From a virus, in IMG/VR virus record IMGVR_UViG_3300032173_000002, positions 36,373-100,372 of that record: a stretch of DNA of 64,000 nucleotides. One strand, given 5' to 3'. Positions within the stretch are counted from its first letter, which is position 1. Each line of letters starts with the position of its first letter. Below are positions 34,585 through 42,514 of this stretch, piece by piece. Both the position numbers and the translations under genes were made by a program. The notes beneath the pieces were generated by a model. The model made no database searches, was not told where the DNA came from, and was given only the letters and a program-made list of their open reading frames with translations.

Positions 34585-35016
34585 TTAGAAAACACAGAAA
34601 CGATTGGGATTCATTCGCTTCTGCTCCGACGCCACTCGCTCATATCCTGCGGCGGGGATCATTGCAACAACCTGCCCGGGATATGCTTGAGCGGCGATGA
34701 TACTACCAACGATGACATCAGCCCCGAGGGCTAATGCCTTGTTGATGATTTCCTGACCCTCGTCATCGGGAACGAAGCGGGTTCGAACGAGAGTAAATAC
34801 GAAATCTTCAGCATATTTGTAATCAAAATCGTCTGGTGGAGGGTAAATTGGGAGAACACAGTTGGGGTATCTGTATTCTACCACCTCCTCGACCACTTCA
34901 GCGTTGATGACTTTATCCGTCTCAATGCTGATTGGCTCTGTCCACCCCGGCGCCCAGAATGTTATAGGATGTGGAGTGGCATTAAAAACACGGACTTGAT
35001 TTGGTAGGGTTTTCAT
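34585..35016 (-). CDS. Hypothetical protein, 143 aa
   Basis: The gene is read leftward from ATG 35016. In the coding direction a hairpin (GGGGACC-GAAA-GGCCCC) lies immediately before the AAGGAGGG site. The N-terminus MKTLPNQVRVFNATPHPITF resembles small phage proteins with a V-N-x-T-P-H segment. The C-terminal part contains GADVIVGSIIAAQAYPG. Function is unknown. Confidence 0.7.
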   Translation of the reverse strand: MKTLPNQVRVFNATPHPITFWAPGWTEPISIETDKVINAEVVEEVVEYRYPNCVLPIYPPPDDFDYKYAEDFVFTLVRTRFVPDDEGQEIINKALALGADVIVGSIIAAQAYPGQVVAMIPAAGYERVASEQKRMNPNRFCVF

Positions 35017-35082
35017 TTTTTCCCTCCTTGGGGGCCTTTCGGTCCCCGATTAATGGAAAGGGGGCAAAATCCCCCCCAAGAG

Positions 35083-35451
35083 CTATTCCACAAAATTGTC
35101 ACTACTAACCTTGAACCAATACCCCTGCGCGCGGGCGGGGGTATCAGCCGATCCGCGCCTAAAGTTAGTAGTGACAATTTTTATGTCACTACCGTCTATC
35201 TCGCCTTCCTGGCCGAGACAGAAGTTTACCAACCAACCATATCGCACTGTCTCATAACGAGACAGTGCGTGAGGGACGTGGGACATTTCGAGACGGCACT
35301 GCCGGTGATGCCCCTCATAGTTGAAGCTCTGCAGGCGCCTCCGACCGTCCCCGGACAGATTCTCGCGGAGCAACTTGGCCACCTCGGCTTTCACAAACTC
35401 CTCGACTTTTTCGTCGAGGTTAAAAATTTTTATTAATTCTTGCCATTTCAT
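35083..35451 (-). CDS. Hypothetical protein rich in coding-sequence hairpins, 122 aa
   Basis: ATG 35451 is preceded by CCAAGGAGGTAGGAAG and is chosen over longer in-frame starts. Product MKWQELIKIFNLDEKVEEFV. The coding DNA contains three perfect inverted repeats (35092-35109/35164-35181, 35243-35253/35259-35269, 35400-35406/35413-35419) and is more GC-rich than flanking genes. Function is unknown; acquisition from elsewhere is possible. Confidence 0.65.
   Translation of the reverse strand: MKWQELIKIFNLDEKVEEFVKAEVAKLLRENLSGDGRRRLQSFNYEGHHRQCRLEMSHVPHALSRYETVRYGWLVNFCLGQEGEIDGSDIKIVTTNFRRGSADTPARAQGYWFKVSSDNFVE
35092..35181. repeat. 18-bp perfect inverted repeat
   Basis: The left arm AAAATTGTCACTACTAAC (35092-35109) is the exact reverse complement of 35164-35181. 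Between the arms is a GC-rich segment with its own short CCCC/GGGG pairing. It lies within the 3' end of the leftward gene 35083-35451. Such a structure could terminate, stall or process the transcript, or be a mobile-element scar. Confidence 0.75.
35243..35269. repeat. 11-bp perfect hairpin
   Basis: CGCACTGTCTC (35243-35253) and GAGACAGTGCG (35259-35269) are separated by ATAAC, inside the coding region of the 35083-35451 gene. Confidence 0.7.
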
Positions 35452-35467
35452 CTTCCTACCTCCTTGG

Positions 35468-36049
35468 TTAACTTCTATTCCTCTGGGAGTATCTTTTGAT
35501 CTCCCATACCGCCTCCCAATTCGGGTATTCCGCAAAGAGCCGCGAGGAGATAAACTCCTCTTGCTCCTTAGTGAGCCACACCTTTTCTTCCGGCTCACCC
35601 AACGCGGTCAAGGTGACGGAAGCGAAGATGCGCTCTTTATTTCCCTGCGCGGCCCACACGGGCCGCATAAAAAACTCCTTCAGGCCGTCCACTCCGTGTT
35701 TTGCGTAAGCGAGGTCGAGATACCCACCCTCGCCACACAGGTTCCTTGCATAGTTTTCATCGATCTCGGTGGGGACTTCCCAACCAAGACATTCTGCGAC
35801 TTCTTGCCAAATTTTTAGCATTTTCCCTCCTTCTTGCTGCTCTTCATTTTCAAGAGCAGCAAAAAGCTGATTACAAATTTCGCAACAGGGATCTTCTTCG
35901 CATACCCCTCCCACGAGTTCCCAGCCCTCCCCCACAAGATCAACAACTTCTTGGGGCGAAGAAGTTGTTTTCCACTCCCGGTCAGTTCCTGTTTCAGCTC
36001 CTCCAAGGTGAAGAAGCTTTGACACCTCAAATTCATGCTCTTTCATCAT
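35468..36049 (-). CDS. Hypothetical protein with possible nested start
   Basis: The leftward frame is 193 aa from ATG 36049 (AAAGGAGG upstream). It contains CxxxxCCEIC cysteines near residues 50-58. In frame near 35822 there is AAGGAGGGAAA followed by ATG (MLKIWQEVAECLGWEV), the same start context as neighbouring genes, so a shorter C-terminal protein of about 118 aa may also be made. No family is recognised. Confidence 0.6.
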   Translation of the reverse strand: MMKEHEFEVSKLLHLGGAETGTDREWKTTSSPQEVVDLVGEGWELVGGVCEEDPCCEICNQLFAALENEEQQEGGKMLKIWQEVAECLGWEVPTEIDENYARNLCGEGGYLDLAYAKHGVDGLKEFFMRPVWAAQGNKERIFASVTLTALGEPEEKVWLTKEQEEFISSRLFAEYPNWEAVWEIKRYSQRNRS

Positions 36050-36058
36050 AATCCTCCT

Positions 36059-36259
36059 TTATTTTTCCTCATAGTCACACGGGCACTCCTCGATCTTCAT
36101 TGCCAACCGCCGTTGCGTGCTCTTCGACGGCTCACGAACAACAGCGCCGGCTCGGAACAAATCGCGGTCGTGCAGGTTCACGCGTTCAGAGACGTGAAAC
36201 GCGTGATAGTTACCGTCATAAACAAACGCCAATTCTTTACCGCAACGTGGGCAATTCAT
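36059..36259 (-). CDS. Small zinc-ribbon-like protein, 66 aa
   Basis: The product opens with MNCPRCGKELAFVYDGNYHA and ends with ECPCDYEEK, so CxxC plus CxC may bind zinc. CCAAGGAGGG lies before the ATG. The ATG overlaps the stop of the upstream (36256) gene. Confidence 0.65.
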   Translation of the reverse strand: MNCPRCGKELAFVYDGNYHAFHVSERVNLHDRDLFRAGAVVREPSKSTQRRLAMKIEECPCDYEEK

Positions 36260-36744
36260 TTTTCCCTCCTTGGGGCCTTCCGACTCCGGCGTTGCTCAAG
36301 TTGGCAAGGCAAGGAAGTTTCGTCGACTTCTTGCCATCTATTTTTGCAAACTGGGCAGGCGAACAAATCATCCCGCCCACCCAGAATTTCATCGGACTGC
36401 GGAATACAAATACTTCCGCAGCTCTGGCAAATTACTTTATATTCCTTTTCAGCTCCCTTGAAGATAATGCTATTCATTATCTCCAGAGATTCCTTTTTGA
36501 CAAGCGCACTTTCAGAACGCTCGTCAGGGGTTTGGTTCGGTCGGTAGCAGGCATCGGCATACCGATTATATGCCAATGCAAGCCGCTTAGCCTGCTCCTT
36601 GCTCGAGCAGGCAATAATATCGTCAACTGCTTCCGCATCCCTCTTGGCTTTTGCCAAGGTGGGGTAAACAATGGCCGGCGTGGTCTGGAGTTTGTGAAAC
36701 TCAGACCACGGAATTATTACATAGAAGTTGCTATCTTTCTTCAT
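36256..36744 (-). CDS. Hypothetical protein with C-terminal zinc ribbon, 162 aa
   Basis: Leftward from ATG 36744 with AAAGGAGAGA upstream. The first 100 residues are helical; residues 115-140 contain CQSCGS and CPVCKN, a rubredoxin-like ribbon. It overlaps both neighbours by 4 nt, so the three genes are one operon. Confidence 0.65.
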   Translation of the reverse strand: MKKDSNFYVIIPWSEFHKLQTTPAIVYPTLAKAKRDAEAVDDIIACSSKEQAKRLALAYNRYADACYRPNQTPDERSESALVKKESLEIMNSIIFKGAEKEYKVICQSCGSICIPQSDEILGGRDDLFACPVCKNRWQEVDETSLPCQLEQRRSRKAPRREK

Positions 36745-37202
36745 GATTCTCTCCTTTCTTTGGTCTTCAGATACTCAAAATGTGCCGCCAGATGCTTAAG
36801 GAACTCGCGACACAGCCGCAGATGGACTTGCCGCTCCAGGTCAGGATCCGGCGGGTAGTTCTTGGAGAGTTCTGCAACGATCGCTTTGGCATCGTTGCGC
36901 AGTCCTTGAAGCTCTGCCACCAGCTCGCGCCCGATGCCATCTCTGGCCCAGTTAGTCTGCGCCGAGTCGCGCCCAACGCGGAACTTGAGAAAATCGATAA
37001 TATCAGCGACAGAAAAGGTTTGGTGAGCAAGAATTTGAAGCGACCGCATTTGATTCTCGAATAGTTCGAAAGCTTGGCGGTCGTCTTTCATTTTTAGGTC
37101 TGCCCACACTCTATGCAGCGCATCGGCATATCTCGATGCGCTATCAAGATTGTTAAACCGGGCAATCGCCTGATTTAACTCAATTCTTTCTATGCAATTC
37201 AT
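36741..37202 (-). CDS. Hypothetical helical protein, 153 aa
   Basis: ATG 37202 (MNCIERIELNQAIARF) with AAGGAGGAGATC is preferred over an in-frame start at 37250. In the coding direction a GGGGCC...ACCCC hairpin overlaps the Shine-Dalgarno. All-helical, no motif recognised. Confidence 0.65.
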   Translation of the reverse strand: MNCIERIELNQAIARFNNLDSASRYADALHRVWADLKMKDDRQAFELFENQMRSLQILAHQTFSVADIIDFLKFRVGRDSAQTNWARDGIGRELVAELQGLRNDAKAIVAELSKNYPPDPDLERQVHLRLCREFLKHLAAHFEYLKTKERRES

Positions 37203-37306
37203 GATCTCCTCCTTGGGGTCGCAAGGCCCCGGTTTGAAGTTAAGTGACACTTACGGGTCGGGGATGTAAATCTGGTTTGGGATGCTGTTCCTACAGCGTA
37301 TACATA

Positions 37307-37651
37307 TCAGCTTCTTAGGCATGATCTTATTTCTTTAACGATGTCGGCTGCTTCTTTGGTGGTGCAACCGGTAACGATTCTGGCCAGTCTCTTTGGCGAG
37401 AACCGTTTACCACCAAATAGCCAGTAAATCTCCATTACCTCGCCAGGGGAGGCCAATATTAGCTCTACGAGTTGCTTCGCCTCCTCGGAGAGACTGTTCA
37501 ATGTCTCCTTCCTCAGCAGTATCGTCTCTGGGGTCTCCTGGACGACTAACTGAGGATACTTGTGTGGCTGTTCGGACTCCAATGGTGCTGGGCTAAAGAC
37601 ACTCCACCATACTTCAGCTGCACTAACAATGCCGGAGCCTTCTCTCATCAT
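37307..37651 (-). CDS. Hypothetical protein with possible helix-turn-helix, first gene of leftward block
   Basis: ATG 37651 (an MM pair) follows AAAGGAGGTGAGAAA and is preferred over the upstream start at 37729. The product is about 114 aa, with a C-terminal helical part (RFSPKRLARIVTGCTTKEAA) that could be a helix-turn-helix. As the first gene leftward of the divergent control region it could be a regulator (inference). Confidence 0.6.
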   Translation of the reverse strand: MMREGSGIVSAAEVWWSVFSPAPLESEQPHKYPQLVVQETPETILLRKETLNSLSEEAKQLVELILASPGEVMEIYWLFGGKRFSPKRLARIVTGCTTKEAADIVKEIRSCLRS

Positions 37652-37765
37652 TTTCTCACCTCCTTTCTCTGAGGAATATATAAAATTATATAAAAAATAT
37701 AAATCCCTGAAAAGGACGAGATCTCCCAACTTTTGGGAATTTAGGGAGAGCTTGACTTATTTCCT

Positions 37766-37815
37766 AACTATTTTCATTTATTTTCAACTATTTTCAACTA
37801 TTTTCTTGTGTTTTC
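37766..37815. repeat. Five tandem 10-bp AT-rich repeats
   Basis: Units on the + strand are AACTATTTTC, ATTTATTTTC, AACTATTTTC, AACTATTTTC and TTGTGTTTTC, in exact 10-bp register between the divergent transcription units. The helical-phase spacing fits binding of a repressor or initiator, or an unwinding element. Confidence 0.7.
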
Positions 37816-37881
37816 GCTTATACTCATATTTCATGCTCCAATCCTTGTCCGATTAGCCCAGAAAAGGGTTAAGATAAAAAA

Positions 37882-37902
37882 GGGGTTATAATAGAAGCAG
37901 GG
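37882..37902 (+). promoter_or_regulatory. Promoter-like element, GGGG-TTATAAT-AGA class
   Basis: GGGGTTATAATAGAAGCAGG contains a TATAAT -10 core just before the first rightward gene. Similar sites occur at 39720, 45902, 47083 and 55725. No consensus -35 is seen, so it may use an extended -10 or a phage factor. Confidence 0.6.
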
Positions 37903-37913
37903 AGGTGAACAGA

Positions 37914-38360
37914 ATGGAGACAAGAAAGAGAAGAAAGTTCGACCTAAATAACAGCCCCCAGCCACAGCAAGAGCAAGATGCACCACCTTCTGCACCGGCT
38001 CCTCCCTATGATCGAGTTCTGATCCGGGGAGGGAAGTTAGCCTTCGCCGACGGCCACAAAGAGGATGTGCCAGGGTATCTTGCTCGTAAGACAAACTTGA
38101 AAATCTCCGGCGGACTATGGTGCTGGCATTGTGACCGATCCATAGGTGGCCACAAAGAGACAGGTTTCCCATGCGAGACTTGTGTCTTTGTCCGGTTTGT
38201 TCCGGGACAATATCCTCCAGGATTGGCTGATCAGATAAGGGTGACCCTCATCGTTGATGGGTGGACGAATTACTTCGCTATCTCTTCCTCTCAGGGTGAG
38301 TGGACAGTGTATCAAGTTTATGGTATCTCTAAACCCGTCAAAAAGGACCACGAGATATAG
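37914..38360 (+). CDS. Hypothetical protein with Cys motifs; candidate frameshift donor for the helicase
   Basis: ATG 37914 (METRKRRKFDLNN) has GGGAGG eight bases upstream; a GTG at 37905 is less likely. About 148 aa with a Pro/Gln-rich N-terminus, then a CWHCD pair and a CETC pair about 17 residues later, suggesting a zinc site. The 3' end (GTC AAA AAG GAC) overlaps the open frame of the downstream helicase, which lacks a good start codon. Confidence 0.65.
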   Translation: METRKRRKFDLNNSPQPQQEQDAPPSAPAPPYDRVLIRGGKLAFADGHKEDVPGYLARKTNLKISGGLWCWHCDRSIGGHKETGFPCETCVFVRFVPGQYPPGLADQIRVTLIVDGWTNYFAISSSQGEWTVYQVYGISKPVKKDHEI

Positions 38361-38506
38361 AGACTAAAGTTTCTATAAAAATCATAGATCCTGTTCTCAC
38401 GCAAGTCGAACAAGGCGCTGCTCTAATCTCTCCTTGTCTGTCTTATCCAGCTTACTATTGGCGTCAGGGACCATACAGGCGGGAGAAAGTCAGATATACA
38501 AAGCAC

Positions 38507-39706
38507 TTGATTCACAATAAGCACTTCTGGACGGGTCTGGTTCCTCGCGTAAAACGATTCTGCGACCAGCAGGGGCTACCTATCCAGGTGAAAGAGAGTA
38601 GCCCCCAGGACAAACTCCCTGCTACTTTCCCTCCCAAGATGATAGGAATCGCCCTGAGACCTGATCAGTTGGCCCTAATTGAGCGAGTAATCACCAACCT
38701 TCGTGGGGTGATCCATGCCCCGACAGGATCCGGGAAGACAGCGTTAGCAACGGGAGTAATCAAATGCTTCCCCGGTGCTAAAACTCTGTTTCTCTGTCAT
38801 ACAAAGACTCTGATAGATCAGACGGCTTCGATGTTTCGCGAGCAGGGCCTTGATGTCTCCCTGGTGGTAGAGGGAAAAATGAATCTCTCCGGGGAGGTGG
38901 TTGTAGCTACTCATCAATCTTTCTGTAAGATCAAAGATAAAACCCTTCCATTTCAGATTGTGATAGTAGATGAATGTCATCACTTGTCCAACCCTTCTGT
39001 TACCTATGCCGAAATACTCTCCAAGCTTCTTTCCCCTATCCGCATTGGACTTACTGCTACAGTTCCTTCCTCTCTTGAGTCTATACTGACTATGGAAGGG
39101 TTTCTTGGACCTGTGGTTGGTGAGCTAACTGTAGAGGAGGGGATTGACTTGGGGATTTTGGCAGCTCCTCGAATTCAGCTAATGAGGGTTCCGAAAGACC
39201 ATGAGGCATCCGATCTGAGGCGCTACTCGGATATTTATGATTGCTGTGTAGTTGAGAATGGAGCCAGGAATCGGCTGATAACAAGGATAGCCAGGGGGTT
39301 GGTCAAGAGTGGGAGATCAGTGCTTATTCTTGTAACCAAGATCGAGCATGGAAAGAGGCTGCTGGAAACCGGAGCAATGCTGGGATTAGAGATGGAGTTC
39401 ATTCAGGGAGCTACTGAGCGGGATGCGAGGATTCGTCTTCAATCCGCTTTACAGAACAAACGAATAAAGTGCGTGGTATCAACCGCAGTATGGAGGGAGG
39501 GAGTCAATATACCTTCTCTGGATTGTGTTATCAATGCCTGCGGAGGGAAGTCCGAGATTATGACTCTTCAGGCAATTGGAAGAGGGCTTCGCACCACAGA
39601 AGGTAAAAGAGATGTTCTTATTGTGGACTTCTTAGATCCCCACAGATATTTAGCGGAACATGCGATACAGCGCATCAGTCTCTATGTGGAGAATGGTTGG
39701 CTGTGA
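38507..39706 (+). CDS. SF2 DNA helicase (UvsW/DEAD-type)
   Basis: From the first canonical start (TTG 38507) the product is 399 aa, with Walker A APTGSGKTAL, motif II DECHH, motif III LTAT and motif VI QAIGRGLR. The frame is open back to 38333 with protein-like sequence (SYPAYYWRQGPYRREKV), and the TTG has no ribosome binding site, so the real N-terminus is upstream: either a non-canonical start (ATA/ATC near 38375-38384) or -1 frameshifting from the preceding gene at AAAAAG (38340-38345). UvsW-type helicases act in fork restart and recombination. Confidence 0.8.
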   Translation: MIHNKHFWTGLVPRVKRFCDQQGLPIQVKESSPQDKLPATFPPKMIGIALRPDQLALIERVITNLRGVIHAPTGSGKTALATGVIKCFPGAKTLFLCHTKTLIDQTASMFREQGLDVSLVVEGKMNLSGEVVVATHQSFCKIKDKTLPFQIVIVDECHHLSNPSVTYAEILSKLLSPIRIGLTATVPSSLESILTMEGFLGPVVGELTVEEGIDLGILAAPRIQLMRVPKDHEASDLRRYSDIYDCCVVENGARNRLITRIARGLVKSGRSVLILVTKIEHGKRLLETGAMLGLEMEFIQGATERDARIRLQSALQNKRIKCVVSTAVWREGVNIPSLDCVINACGGKSEIMTLQAIGRGLRTTEGKRDVLIVDFLDPHRYLAEHAIQRISLYVENGWL

Positions 39707-39719
39707 TTAGGGTGGGAAT

Positions 39720-39740
39720 GGGGTTAAAATTAGAGTAGGG
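39720..39740 (+). promoter_or_regulatory. Promoter-like element, GGGG-TTAAAAT class
   Basis: GGGGTTAAAATTAGAGTAGG lies 30 nt before the DUF932 gene start, between the helicase stop and the AGAAAGGAGA site. It matches the site at 37882 in the GGGGTT-A-AAT core and the downstream AGGG. Confidence 0.55.
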
Positions 39741-39768
39741 ACAATAGACCGGAGAAAGGAGAAAAAAG

Positions 39769-40836
39769 ATGTTACAGGGAAAAACAATCCAGGAGTTAGC
39801 AGCTGAAGTACAAAGGAGGGAGGCGGAGAAGCGGGATTTTGTTACAGATACTCGTTTGATGGATGCTGTGGGAACCGCAGAGGAAACATCGGTACTTCTC
39901 CGGGTCTCTGATATTGACTACTGGGAGGAGTTTAGACCGACTCCTGTATTTCACCAGCAGGTATCCGATACTCTTGGAATACCAAAGAAGTATTATGATA
40001 GGATGATTCAAGAGGCCCCTGAACTTTGGGCTAAGAATGTGAATCACTGGCTGCATGAAGACCCAAAGAGGCGCATGGTGAGGACTCTGGGCGGGGATGC
40101 CAGAGCCTTCTTGTCTCCTCGGTATCGGAGACTGGACAACTTTGCTTTGATGGAGGCCGTCCTCCCCGTCTTGGCAAAGACAGATATGATAGTAAGATCT
40201 GCCGAGATTACCGAGTCCCGACTTTGGTTGAAGGTTAGCTTCCCCTCCAAACAGATGGAAGTCAAGAAAGGAGATATCATTGAAGTGGGCTTTGCTCTTT
40301 CCAATTCAGAGGTAGGACTGGGAGCGGTTAGAGTGGAGCCGTTGCTACTGAGATTGGTTTGTATGAACGGAGCTATTGTGAATGATGCTGCGATCAGGCA
40401 ACTCCATATTGGCCGAAGCACAGGCGGGGATTCCGATATTGTGGAGGAGCTTATCTCCGACCGAACAATGGCCTTGGAGGATGCTGCTTTCTGGAACAAG
40501 GTTAGAGATGTTGTAGTTGCGTTTCTTAAGGACGGAAGCAAGGACGCCTTGATGAGCCGCATTGAGCAAGCGATGGGTAGGGAAGTCAAGAAACCAGAAG
40601 CCTCTATTAAGGTTTTGGCAAAGACTCACGGCCTGGCGGACAAGGAGGCTGATTCAATCCTTGGTTATTTGGTTTCTGGCGGCGAGCTTTCCGCTTGGGG
40701 CCTGAGTCAAGCAGTATCCAGGTTTTCCCAGGATATTCCCAACTATGACAGGGCCACAGATCTGGAGTACTTGGCAGGGAATATCATTACCCTCCCTGCA
40801 AGGGACTGGAAAGTGTTGGAGGAGGCTATTGTATGA
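39769..40836 (+). CDS. DUF932 family protein
   Basis: The protein is 355 aa. DUF932 features include VFHQQVSDTLGIPKKYYDRM, then LGGDARAFLSPRYRRLDNF. The family is common in phages and plasmids near replication genes; its biochemical role is not established. Transcribed from the promoter-like site just upstream. Confidence 0.8.
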   Translation: MLQGKTIQELAAEVQRREAEKRDFVTDTRLMDAVGTAEETSVLLRVSDIDYWEEFRPTPVFHQQVSDTLGIPKKYYDRMIQEAPELWAKNVNHWLHEDPKRRMVRTLGGDARAFLSPRYRRLDNFALMEAVLPVLAKTDMIVRSAEITESRLWLKVSFPSKQMEVKKGDIIEVGFALSNSEVGLGAVRVEPLLLRLVCMNGAIVNDAAIRQLHIGRSTGGDSDIVEELISDRTMALEDAAFWNKVRDVVVAFLKDGSKDALMSRIEQAMGREVKKPEASIKVLAKTHGLADKEADSILGYLVSGGELSAWGLSQAVSRFSQDIPNYDRATDLEYLAGNIITLPARDWKVLEEAIV

Positions 40837-41060
40837 GAACCAGAATTCCAAAGACTCATAGAAGAGTAATGGAGCTATGGCCCACAGTAAATATCATTGA
40901 GGGAGAGGGGGAATTTGCTCTGTTGGATTGCGACCGGGTTAAGATCACCCTGTGGGAAACTTTGGAGGAGGCGGAGGAGGAGAAGGAGATCTTGGATAGG
41001 ATTAGCTGCGGGGCTTTCTGCTCCAGAAGACACGCAGTGAAAAGGATACCTATGGATTGA
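40833..41060 (+). CDS. Hypothetical protein, 75 aa
   Basis: The ATG overlaps the DUF932 stop (ATGA). A small charged protein with WETLEEAEEEKEILD helix. No family is recognised. Confidence 0.55.
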   Translation: MRTRIPKTHRRVMELWPTVNIIEGEGEFALLDCDRVKITLWETLEEAEEEKEILDRISCGAFCSRRHAVKRIPMD

Positions 41061-41076
41061 AAGAGGAGGTAGCTAA

Positions 41077-41553
41077 ATGGATCTCCAGGACTTAGAACAG
41101 CTTGCCAATTACATCATGGAGTATACAAAGAATACTCTTCTATCTACTGGATTTTTCAATCCCATCGGATTTGTAGTCAGAGATGATGGTAGGGTTACTG
41201 CTGTCCAGATTGCACCATTCGAGAGGTGGCAAACTTCCGCAATGCAAGACAGCTTCAAATTGATGGCTATATCTTTGCTGCCAGATGCGGTTTTGTTTGC
41301 TGCCGCTTCCCATCTTGTGATGTGCGAAGAAGAAGATGTACCTCTCACTCCATTAGAAGAAGACCCAAGGCATCTCAACGCACTCAGGGTGAGCGGAGTG
41401 TGTAGAGCTGGTGAATTTACCCTTCTCCAATCTTATACAGAGACCGACGGACATATAGTATTCTTGGAAGAGATGGAGATCAGGGATTCTGGAAATATCA
41501 GGAAGAGAAATGACTGGCTAGACGGCATTTTTCCGAGGCTATCCTCTAACTGA
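41077..41553 (+). CDS. Hypothetical protein, 158 aa
   Basis: AGAGGAGGTAGC precedes ATG 41077. Alpha/beta, with FVVRDDGRVTAVQI and a DAVLFAAASHLVM stretch. Function is unknown; it lies just before the primase. Confidence 0.6.
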   Translation: MDLQDLEQLANYIMEYTKNTLLSTGFFNPIGFVVRDDGRVTAVQIAPFERWQTSAMQDSFKLMAISLLPDAVLFAAASHLVMCEEEDVPLTPLEEDPRHLNALRVSGVCRAGEFTLLQSYTETDGHIVFLEEMEIRDSGNIRKRNDWLDGIFPRLSSN

Positions 41554-41587
41554 GGAGATAAGCGACGGAAGACCATAAGGGGTTTTA

Positions 41588-42514
41588 TTGGGCGTGAGAT
41601 TAGACCGGTTTGATGTCGAAGCTTACCTACAAGACAGAGATGTTCCTTATCTCACCCAGGGGAAGAATGTAAGCAAGGGCTGGATAGAAATAAACTGTCC
41701 TTTTTGTGGGGATGATCCCTCCTTCCACCTGGGCATCAATCTCTCCTCAAAAAGACTCCATTGTTGGCGATGCGGGCACAGGGGCTCAGCGCTGGAGTTA
41801 ATCCGTGGTTGGGAGCGGTGCTCCTGGAATGAGGCGGAAGAGATATTGAAGCAATATCGGGCTGTTGTATTTGAAGATCAAGAGAAGGAGTCCGAAAATC
41901 AGACAGAGGAGAGAAAGAGGAATTTGTGTCTGCCGTCGGGGATAGTCGAAGAACTCCCGGATAGGCATAGAGCTTTTCTGGAACAAAAGGGCTTCGCTCA
42001 GCCAGACAGGATAGTTAGCGACTATCACCTACTGGCTTGCAATGAACTGGGAGAATACAAGTTCCGCATTATCATTCCCATCTATCAGAACGACTTGCTG
42101 GTAAACTATACCGGAAGGGCTGTGATAGAATGGATGACCCCTAAATACAAGACTTGCCCAAACTCCGAAGCGATTACTCCTCTGAAGCAATGTGTTTACA
42201 ATCTTCACTCTACCCAGGACTCTGCTCTCATTGTAGAAGGGCCGTTGGATGTTTGGAAGATAGGTTCTGGATCAGTTGCCCTGATGGGGATGGAGTGGTC
42301 TCTTCATCAAGTAGCAAAGATAGTAAATAGGGGTCTGAGGAGGATAGCTGTAATGTTCGATGGGGAGCAAGCTGCCAATAGGAAAGCCCATAAGCTTGCC
42401 CACTTCTTGGCAAGCTTTGTGTCTGAGGTTGAAGTGCTAGAGATAGAGAAGGGGAGCCCACATGATTTATCATCTGGGGAGGTGGAAGAGGTGAGAAGGG
42501 AGCTAAGCTTATAG
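41588..42514 (+). CDS. DnaG-type primase (zinc ribbon plus Toprim)
   Basis: The protein is 308 aa from TTG 41588. The N-terminal zinc ribbon has CPFCGDDPSFHLG and CWRCGHRG. The Toprim part has ALIVEGPLDVWKIG (motif with Glu) and AVMFDGEQAANRKA. It is shorter than bacterial DnaG and lacks a helicase domain; the DnaB-like helicase is encoded separately at 44306. It primes phage replication. Confidence 0.85.
   Translation: MGVRLDRFDVEAYLQDRDVPYLTQGKNVSKGWIEINCPFCGDDPSFHLGINLSSKRLHCWRCGHRGSALELIRGWERCSWNEAEEILKQYRAVVFEDQEKESENQTEERKRNLCLPSGIVEELPDRHRAFLEQKGFAQPDRIVSDYHLLACNELGEYKFRIIIPIYQNDLLVNYTGRAVIEWMTPKYKTCPNSEAITPLKQCVYNLHSTQDSALIVEGPLDVWKIGSGSVALMGMEWSLHQVAKIVNRGLRRIAVMFDGEQAANRKAHKLAHFLASFVSEVEVLEIEKGSPHDLSSGEVEEVRRELSL

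Noticed and set aside
37766-37815. CRISPR array
   Set aside because: Repeats are 10 bp and contiguous with no spacers.
34001-37860. Long + strand open frames across the leftward block
   Set aside because: They lack ribosome binding sites, overlap the - strand genes and have low-complexity or unlikely composition. The - strand frames have AGGAGG sites and consistent operon overlaps.
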